Source: DATEDA01 sp050741515 (GTDB lineage Bacteria > Pseudomonadota > Gammaproteobacteria > Burkholderiales > SG8-39). Taken from it: a stretch of 5,035 nucleotides of DNA. A model generated the notes under the pieces. It was not told the origin of the DNA. It saw nothing but the letters and a program-made list of their open reading frames with translations, and ran no database searches. Shown here one piece after another: positions 1-5,035 of the stretch. The DNA lies in the NCBI GenBank assembly GCA_050741515.1, contig JBOIFD010000378.1, positions 1 through 5,035 of the forward strand, written 5' to 3'. The translations under genes and the position numbers were made by a program. The first letter of the stretch is position 1; every line of letters starts with the position of its first letter.

Positions 1-194
1 ATCCCGTAGATCATCGAGTAGCCGCTCCAGCCGTTCGCGTCCTTGTCCGCGAGCCTGATCCGCCGGGACCAGAGGAAGCCGGGCTGGCGCAGCACATCGG
101 CTACGTGGCCGCCCTCCAGCCAGCCGATGACCTGCGCCTCGGCCTGCGGCGCGACCCAGAAGCGCACGATGAGAAAGAACCCGGGGTCTTTCAC
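1..194 (-). CDS. Small protein, partial (runs off left edge); possible dimeric alpha/beta-barrel (DUF4286-like) protein
   Basis: An open frame on the minus strand begins at a GTG (192-194) and is still open at the left edge, giving about 64 residues. Almost every codon ends in G or C (only about four exceptions), which matches the cox genes and argues for real coding. The protein begins VKDPGFFLIVRFWV and continues with a helix-like stretch (IGWLEGGHVADVL), then QPGFLWSRRIRL and GYSMIYG. This beta-strand, helix containing 'H-x-x-D-V-L', 'PGF' and Arg-rich strand resembles small dimeric alpha/beta-barrel proteins such as DUF4286, but that family call rests on pattern memory only. The start is uncertain: no Shine-Dalgarno sequence is visible before GTG-194 or before the alternative in-frame GTG at 165-167. 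An in-frame TGA at 222-224 rules out a start further upstream than the terminator loop. It lies just beyond the cox operon terminator, so it need not work with CODH. No function is assigned. Confidence 0.68.
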   Translation of the reverse strand, partial: MKDPGFFLIVRFWVAPQAEAQVIGWLEGGHVADVLRQPGFLWSRRIRLADKDANGWSGYSMIYG

Positions 195-203
195 GAGAGC
201 GGC

Positions 204-236
204 AAAGAAAAAGCGCTCGCGTCAAACGCGAGCGCT
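204..236 (-). terminator. Rho-independent terminator closing the cox operon
   Basis: A perfect 11-bp inverted repeat (212-222 and 226-236, arm AGCGCTCGCGT) encloses a 3-nt loop at 223-225. On the minus strand the stem is followed directly by TTTTTCTTT (212-204, the first T belonging to the stem), a classic U-tract. The stem starts 20 nt after the coxL stop codon. On the plus strand the stem is followed by a C/G-rich stretch, so it acts in the minus direction only. It probably ends the coxE-M-S-L message, with some readthrough possible into the small gene that starts 17 nt further on. Confidence 0.9.
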
Positions 237-256
237 CCGTTGTTGACCGGCTGACG

Positions 257-2626
257 CTACTCCGCCGCCCCCTTCGCCTTCAGCAGCTGCCACACCTTGT
301 CCGGCGTGATCGGGATGTCGATGTGCGTCACCCCGAGATGGCGCAGCGCATCGACCACCGCATTGGCGATCGCCGGCGGCGCGCCGACCGTCGCCGACTC
401 GCCCACGCCCTTGGCGCCGAGCGGATGGTGCGGCGACGGGGTCACGGTCTTGTCGGTCTCCCAGTGCGGACACTCCATCGCCGTGGGCACGTAGTAGTCG
501 AGGAAGCTCCCGCCGGAGATGTTGCCGTCCTCGTCGTAGCTGATCTCCTCGAACAGCGCCGGCCCGATCCCCTGCGCGAGGCCGCCGTGGATCTGCCCGT
601 CGACGATCATCGGGTTGATGATGTTGCCGCAATCGTCGACCGCGACGAAGCGCCGCACCTTGACCTCGCCCGTGCCGCGGTCGATGTCGACCACGCAGAT
701 GTAGCTGCCGAACGGGAAGGTGAGGTTGGGCGGGTCGTAGTAGTGGACCGCTTCCATCCCCGCCTCCATCCCCTGCGGGTGGTTGGTGTAGGCCGCGAAT
801 GCGCACTCCTGGATGGTCTTCGACTTCTGCGGCGCGCCTTTCACGAAGAACTTCCCGGTCTCCCACTCGAGATCGCTCGGGCTCACTTCGAGCAGGTGGG
901 CGGCGAGCTTGCGCGCCTTGTCGCGGATCTTCCGCGCCGCCATCGCGCCCGCGGCGCCGGCGGTCGGCGTCGAGCGGCTCGCGTAGGTGCCGAGCCCGTA
1001 CGGGGCGGTGTCCGTGTCGCCCTCCTCCACCTGGATGTCGCTCGCCGGGATGCCCAGCTCCTCCGCGATGATCTGCGCGTAGGTCGTCTCGTGCCCCTGG
1101 CCCTGGCTCTTGGTGCCGAAGCGCGCGATCGCCTTGCCCGTGGGATGAACGCGGATCTCGGCCGAGTCGAACATCTTGAGGCCGAGGATGTCGAAGTCCT
1201 TCGACGGTCCGGCGCCGACCACCTCCGTGAAGCTGCAGATGCCGATGCCCATCAGCTCGCCGCGCTTGCGCCTCTCTGCCTGCTCCTTGCGCAAGCCCGC
1301 GTAGTCGACGATGTCCATCGCCTTCTTGAGCGCGGCGTGGTAGTTGCCGCTGTCGTACTCCCAGCCGAGCACCGACTTGTAGGGGAACTGCTCCGGCTTG
1401 ATGAAGTTCTTCATGCGCAGCTCGGCGGGGTCCATCTCCAGCTTCTGCGCGAGCGCGTCGGCCGCGCGCTCGATCGCGTGCACCGCCTCGGTGACGCGGA
1501 ACGAGCAGCGATAGGCGACCCCGCCCGGGGGCTTGTTGGTGTAGGCCGCATCGACCTCGCAGAACGCGTGCTTCAGGTCATACGAGCCGGTGCAGATCGA
1601 GAACAGCCCCGCCGGGAACTTGGACGGGTTGGCCGACGCGTTGGCGTAGCCGTGGTCGGCCACGGTCTTGATCCGGAGCGCGGTCATCGTTCCGTCTTTC
1701 TTCGCGCCCAGCTCCACCTTCATGTGGTAATCGCGCGCGAACGAGTCGGCCTGGAGGTTCTCCATCCGGTCCTCGATCCACTTGATCGGCTTGCCGATCA
1801 CGACCGACGCCGCCACGGCGATCACGTAGCCCGGATACACCGGCACCTTGCCGCCGAACCCCCCGCCGATGTCGGGCGAGATGATGCGGATCCGCTCCTC
1901 GGACAGGCCGACGTGGCCGGCGACCAGCGCGAACACCGTGCGCACGGCGTGCGGCGCCTGCGTGGTCATGTAGACCGTGAGCTTGCCCTGGGCGGCATCG
2001 AAGTCGGCGATGCAGCCGCAGGTCTCCATCGACGCGACGTGGATGCGCGGGAGGTACACGTTCTCGCTCACCACCACTTCCGCCGCCGCGATCGCCTTGT
2101 CGGCGTCGGCGCGGTTGCCCGCCTCCCAGTGGAACGCGAGGTTCGTCTTCTGATCCTTCTTGTCGGTGCGCAGGACCGGCGCGCCGGGCGCAAGCGACTT
2201 GAACGGATCCATCATCGGCGGCAGCGCCTCGTACTCGACGTCCACCGCGTCGGCGCCGTCGGCGGCGATGTAGCGCTCGGTGGCGATCACCGCCGCCACC
2301 TCCTGCGCCTGGTACATCACCCGGTCGGTGGGCAGCACCATCTGGGTGTCGGAGGAGATCGTGGGCATCCAGTGCAGGTTGTACTTGGCGAGCACCTCGC
2401 CGGTGATCACCGCGAGCACGCCCGGGATCTTCATGGCGCGGTCGGTGTTGATCGACTTGATCTTCGCGTGCGCATGGGGGCTGCGCACGATGTCCATGTA
2501 CAGCATCCCGGGGAGCTGGATGTCGTCGACGTAGCGGCCCTGCCCGCGGATGAAGCGCGGATCCTCCTTGCGCTTCATCGAATGGCCCATGCCGCAGATC
2601 TTGGCGTCGGTCTTGGGAGTCGTCAT
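257..2626 (-). CDS. coxL: Aerobic carbon monoxide dehydrogenase, large (molybdenum) subunit, form I
   Basis: This is the catalytic subunit of Mo-Cu CODH (xanthine oxidase family), which oxidises CO with water to CO2 at a molybdopterin-cytosine-dinucleotide cofactor bridged to copper. The 789-residue protein has the family layout. An aldehyde oxidase/xanthine dehydrogenase a/b-hammerhead domain (about 25-135, with GRYVDDIQLPGM at 30-41) is followed by the Mo-binding domains. Visible motifs are TTQAPH (Gln223), GGGFGGK (254-260), AYRCSFR (371-377), GQGHETTY (510-517 region), YASRSTPTAGAA (about 548-559) and AKGVGES with Glu743. Cys374 in AYRCSFR is the copper ligand by homology (Cys388 in Oligotropha), and Glu743 corresponds to the catalytic Glu763. 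The CSFR form of the loop marks form I. At 789 residues it is about 20 shorter than the Oligotropha protein, apparently through a shorter N-terminus and two shorter surface loops, with no motif lost. The ATG is fixed by AGGAGG six bases upstream. The coxS stop lies 10 nt upstream, so coupled translation is likely. Confidence 0.97.
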   Translation of the reverse strand: MTTPKTDAKICGMGHSMKRKEDPRFIRGQGRYVDDIQLPGMLYMDIVRSPHAHAKIKSINTDRAMKIPGVLAVITGEVLAKYNLHWMPTISSDTQMVLPTDRVMYQAQEVAAVIATERYIAADGADAVDVEYEALPPMMDPFKSLAPGAPVLRTDKKDQKTNLAFHWEAGNRADADKAIAAAEVVVSENVYLPRIHVASMETCGCIADFDAAQGKLTVYMTTQAPHAVRTVFALVAGHVGLSEERIRIISPDIGGGFGGKVPVYPGYVIAVAASVVIGKPIKWIEDRMENLQADSFARDYHMKVELGAKKDGTMTALRIKTVADHGYANASANPSKFPAGLFSICTGSYDLKHAFCEVDAAYTNKPPGGVAYRCSFRVTEAVHAIERAADALAQKLEMDPAELRMKNFIKPEQFPYKSVLGWEYDSGNYHAALKKAMDIVDYAGLRKEQAERRKRGELMGIGICSFTEVVGAGPSKDFDILGLKMFDSAEIRVHPTGKAIARFGTKSQGQGHETTYAQIIAEELGIPASDIQVEEGDTDTAPYGLGTYASRSTPTAGAAGAMAARKIRDKARKLAAHLLEVSPSDLEWETGKFFVKGAPQKSKTIQECAFAAYTNHPQGMEAGMEAVHYYDPPNLTFPFGSYICVVDIDRGTGEVKVRRFVAVDDCGNIINPMIVDGQIHGGLAQGIGPALFEEISYDEDGNISGGSFLDYYVPTAMECPHWETDKTVTPSPHHPLGAKGVGESATVGAPPAIANAVVDALRHLGVTHIDIPITPDKVWQLLKAKGAAE

Positions 2627-2632
2627 GGCGGG

Positions 2633-2636
2633 CCTC

Positions 2637-2638
<2 letters not shown>
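2633..2638 (-). promoter_or_regulatory. Shine-Dalgarno sequence of coxL
   Basis: A perfect AGGAGG sits six bases before the coxL ATG and overlaps the coxS stop codon (TAG at 2637-2639). It fixes the coxL start and suggests that ribosomes ending coxS re-initiate on coxL. Confidence 0.85.
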
Positions 2639-3107
<469 letters not shown>

Positions 3108-3109
3108 GA

Positions 3110-3982
3110 TCAGCGACCTCCGGCGCGCGCGACGGCTTTGCGAAGCGCACGCCCGGTCAGCACGCGCGCCATCTCCTGCTTGTACTCGACCGACCCGCGC
3201 CGGTCGGCGCTCGGCGTGCTCTTCGCCGCGGCGAGCCGCGACGCCTCGGCGACCACCTTGTCGTCGAGCGCCTTGCCGGCGAGGTACTTCGCGGCATCGG
3301 CCGCCTCGATCGGCGTCGCGCCGGCGTTGGTCAGCGCGACGCCGGCGCGCTCGATGCCGCCCTTCGCGTCGAGCGTGACCTGCACCGCCGCGGCCGCGGC
3401 CGCGAAGTCGCCGACCTTGCGCTTGAGCTTGAGGTACGCCCCGCTGCTGCGCGGCGGCGGGATCGGGACGCGGACTTCCGTGAGGATCTCGTCCGGCGCG
3501 AGCGCGGTGGCATAGATCCCCTTGTAGAACTGGTTGGCGGGGATGGTGCGCTCGCCCTTCGGACCGCGCACCACCAGGGTGGCACCGAGCGCAATCATGA
3601 TCGCCGGCAGATCGTTCCCCGGGTCACCGTTCGCGAGGTTCCCGCCCACGGTCGCGCGGTTGCGCACCAGCGGATCGGCGATCAGCACCACGGCGTCCCG
3701 GAGGATCGGGTACTTCGCTGCGATGAGCTCCGAGCGCTCCAGCGTGGTCTGCCGCGTGCCGCCTCCGATCCTGAGCGTCCCGCCCTCTTCCTTGACGTAC
3801 TCGAGCCCCGGGATGCGCCCGATGTCGACGAGGTGCGCGACGGAGCCGAGGCGGAGCTTGAGCACGGGCAGGAGGCTCATCCCGCCCGAGAGCACCTTGG
3901 CGGCGTCGCCGTGGCGCGCGAGCAGCGCGACGGCCTCGTCGAGCGTCCCCGGCCGGTGGTAGTCGAAGGGTGCAGGAATCAT
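3110..3982 (-). CDS. coxM: Aerobic carbon monoxide dehydrogenase, medium (FAD-binding) subunit
   Basis: This flavoprotein subunit receives electrons from CoxS and passes them to the respiratory chain. The 290-residue protein is close to the usual length (about 288). The N-terminal FAD-binding domain shows SGGMS at 32-36, equivalent to the AGGHS FAD pyrophosphate loop. It also has the NRATVGGN motif at 108-115, with TVGG at 111-114 equivalent to TIGG, and GDPGNDLPA just after it. The C-terminal CODH flavoprotein domain starts at about 180 (GAYLKLKRKVGDFAAAAAAVQV) and ends with the Arg-rich stretch usual for the family. The ATG is supported by AAGGAGG five bases upstream. The gene follows coxE by 36 nt and precedes coxS by 2 nt, which fits the M-S-L order of form I clusters. 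Met at position 35 in place of the His of the reference loop is the only motif difference seen. Confidence 0.96.
   Translation of the reverse strand: MIPAPFDYHRPGTLDEAVALLARHGDAAKVLSGGMSLLPVLKLRLGSVAHLVDIGRIPGLEYVKEEGGTLRIGGGTRQTTLERSELIAAKYPILRDAVVLIADPLVRNRATVGGNLANGDPGNDLPAIMIALGATLVVRGPKGERTIPANQFYKGIYATALAPDEILTEVRVPIPPPRSSGAYLKLKRKVGDFAAAAAAVQVTLDAKGGIERAGVALTNAGATPIEAADAAKYLAGKALDDKVVAEASRLAAAKSTPSADRRGSVEYKQEMARVLTGRALRKAVARAGGR
3116..3121 (-). promoter_or_regulatory. Shine-Dalgarno sequence of coxS, inside the end of coxM
   Basis: GGAGGT lies eight bases before the coxS ATG and within the last codons of coxM. It supports the chosen start and translational coupling of the two genes. 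Confidence 0.8.
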
Positions 3983-3987
3983 GGGCT

Positions 3988-3994
3988 CCTCCTT
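3988..3994 (-). promoter_or_regulatory. Shine-Dalgarno sequence of coxM
   Basis: AAGGAGG lies five bases before the coxM ATG in the 36-nt gap after coxE. It fixes the coxM start. Its A-rich end overlaps one arm of a weak 5-bp inverted repeat (3993-3997 with 4005-4009), which is too short to call a regulatory hairpin. Confidence 0.85.
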
Positions 3995-4018
3995 TGCGCG
4001 GGGTGCAAAACCTTACTC

Positions 4019-5035
4019 TCAATCCACGCAGCGCAGCAACCGCTCCAGCGACTCGAGATTGTGCGCCGCTTCGAAGCGATCGACGTACGGCAGCGCAGCA
4101 CGCATGCCGGCCGCGGTCGGCTCGTAACGCGCGTCGCCCAGGAGGGGATTCAGCCAGACGATCGTCCGCGCGCGCTCGTTCAGCGCCCGCATCGCGCCGA
4201 CGAGCAGCTCGGTGTCGCCGAGGTCCAGGCCGTCGCTCACGATCACGACCGTCGTGTCGCGGCCGACGAGGCTCGCATGGAGGGCGACGAACTCGGTCAG
4301 GCACGCGCCGATCCGCGTCCCTCCCGACCAGTCGGGCACGTCGTCCGCGAGCCGCTCGAGGGACCGGAGGATCCTCGCCGGCGCGACGTCGCGGGTCACG
4401 CGGGTGAGCAACGTGTTGAAAGCGAAGATCTCCACCCGCCGGATGACGCGCCGCAGCGCGAATGCGAAGGCGAGGTGGAACCGGGTGTAGGGGTCCATGG
4501 ACCCGCTCGTGTCGTAGAGCAGCACGACGCGGGGCTCCTCGAGCGCGCGGGTCCGGCGCGCGAGACGGGCCAGGTCGCCGGCGGCTCCAAGCGCATGCCG
4601 GAAGCTGCGGCGCAGGTCCACGATCCCTCGCCCGCGCGTCGGGACCAGGCGCCGGCTGCGCCGCGCCGCGAGCCTGAGGGCGAGGCGCGCCAGCAGCCGC
4701 TCCACGGCGGCGAGCTCGCTCTCCGAGATCCGATCGAAGGGCTTGCGGCGCAGGAGCTGCGCGGCGCTGTACCCCGGCTCGTCGCCCGTGGGCCGCTCCG
4801 GCCCGGGCGGCGCCTCGAGGCGCACGCGCTCGCCATCCCAGCGCCACCGCAGCGGGCCGCGCGGCTCGCGCGGGTACGTCGACGGCGGGATCGGCACGTC
4901 GAGTGCCGCGGCGCCGCCCCAGTGTTCGTCGAACAGGCGATCGAAGGTCGCCCAGGCCGCGCGCGGGACCTTGAACGCGATGCGCAGCCCGCGGTGCACC
5001 TCGGCGCGGTCCAGCAGGTCGACGAGGGTGAGCGC
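4019..5035 (-). CDS. coxE: CoxE-type VWA-domain CODH accessory protein, 5' end missing
   Basis: CoxE proteins are cytoplasmic VWA-domain accessory factors. In Oligotropha carboxidovorans CoxE works with the AAA+ ATPase CoxD and with CoxF in building the copper-sulfur part of the CODH active site. The frame here shows 338 residues up to the right edge without a start. The 12 residues before an internal GTG at 4997-4999 (ALTLVDLLDRAE) continue the typical CoxE N-terminal helix (DLLDRAEVHRGLRIAFK), followed by FDRLFDEHW. That GTG is therefore not the start, and the true one lies outside the window. A Pro/Arg-rich linker follows, then the conserved RGIVDLRRSFRHAL segment and a VWA domain. The MIDAS site is complete: DTSGS (Asp175, Ser177 and Ser179, counting from the edge), Thr240 in WSGGT and Asp268 in VSDGLD. 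It lies 36 nt before coxM, probably in the same operon. In many form I clusters coxE instead follows coxL, so this placement is a variation. Related VWA proteins of other hydroxylase clusters are the main alternative. Confidence 0.9.
   Translation of the reverse strand, partial: ALTLVDLLDRAEVHRGLRIAFKVPRAAWATFDRLFDEHWGGAAALDVPIPPSTYPREPRGPLRWRWDGERVRLEAPPGPERPTGDEPGYSAAQLLRRKPFDRISESELAAVERLLARLALRLAARRSRRLVPTRGRGIVDLRRSFRHALGAAGDLARLARRTRALEEPRVVLLYDTSGSMDPYTRFHLAFAFALRRVIRRVEIFAFNTLLTRVTRDVAPARILRSLERLADDVPDWSGGTRIGACLTEFVALHASLVGRDTTVVIVSDGLDLGDTELLVGAMRALNERARTIVWLNPLLGDARYEPTAAGMRAALPYVDRFEAAHNLESLERLLRCVD

Noticed and set aside
43..246. A plus-strand 67-codon open frame at the left end
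   Set aside because: It runs through the terminator hairpin, has a low-complexity product, and lies opposite a minus-strand frame with much better coding character.
3993..4009. A 5-bp inverted repeat with a 7-nt loop just ahead of coxM, overlapping its Shine-Dalgarno sequence
   Set aside because: The stem is too short and the match is expected by chance in GC-rich DNA. There is no U-tract and no sign of a switch, so it is not called as a regulatory element or an internal terminator.
3983..4018. A possible separate promoter for coxM in the 36-nt gap after coxE
   Set aside because: The gap holds mainly the ribosome binding site and shows no -35/-10 pair. Co-transcription with coxE is simpler.
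3624..4847. A minus-strand open frame of 407 codons overlapping coxM and coxE in another frame
   Set aside because: It is extremely rich in Arg, Ala and Pro and lies out of frame with two genes that carry clear FAD-binding and MIDAS motifs.

Overview
The window carries most of an aerobic (Mo-Cu) carbon monoxide dehydrogenase (CODH) gene cluster, all on the minus strand and read right to left. The order of transcription is coxE (5' end beyond the right edge), coxM, coxS, coxL, a strong intrinsic terminator, and then the start of a small unrelated-looking gene that runs off the left edge. The large subunit carries the AYRCSFR active-site loop. This is the signature of form I (genuine CO-oxidising) CODH rather than the form II AYRGAGR type, and the M-S-L order is also that of form I clusters.

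Right region (4019-5035): a CoxE-type von Willebrand factor A (VWA) protein with a complete MIDAS metal-binding site, open to the window edge and therefore 5'-incomplete. Middle region (2637-3982): the FAD subunit CoxM and the [2Fe-2S] subunit CoxS, two bases apart. Left-middle region (257-2626): the molybdenum subunit CoxL. Strong Shine-Dalgarno sequences precede coxM, coxS and coxL, and the short gaps (36, 2 and 10 nt) indicate one polycistronic message. Far left (1-236): a perfect 11-bp hairpin with a U-tract closes the operon. Only 17 nt of its downstream side separate it from the GTG of a small ORF encoding at least 64 residues.

The three structural subunits would form the (LMS)2 enzyme that oxidises CO with water to CO2. 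Electrons pass from the Mo-Cu site in CoxL through the two [2Fe-2S] clusters of CoxS to FAD in CoxM and on to the respiratory chain. CoxE is an accessory protein needed for assembly of the metal site in the well-studied Oligotropha (Afipia) carboxidovorans system. Its AAA+ partner CoxD is not in the window. coxE lies upstream of coxM here instead of downstream of coxL, so coxD may lie beyond the right edge.

The organism is a GC-rich bacterium with G or C at nearly every third codon position. Alphaproteobacteria, Betaproteobacteria or another GC-rich soil lineage would all fit, and the sequence alone does not decide between them. I see no mobile elements, tRNA or rRNA genes, CRISPR arrays or transfer signs. 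The window is nearly fully coding, with no gene-free stretch over 300 bases. I found no convincing undescribed system. The least ordinary points are the coxE position, the terminator set against the next gene, and the small left-edge gene.
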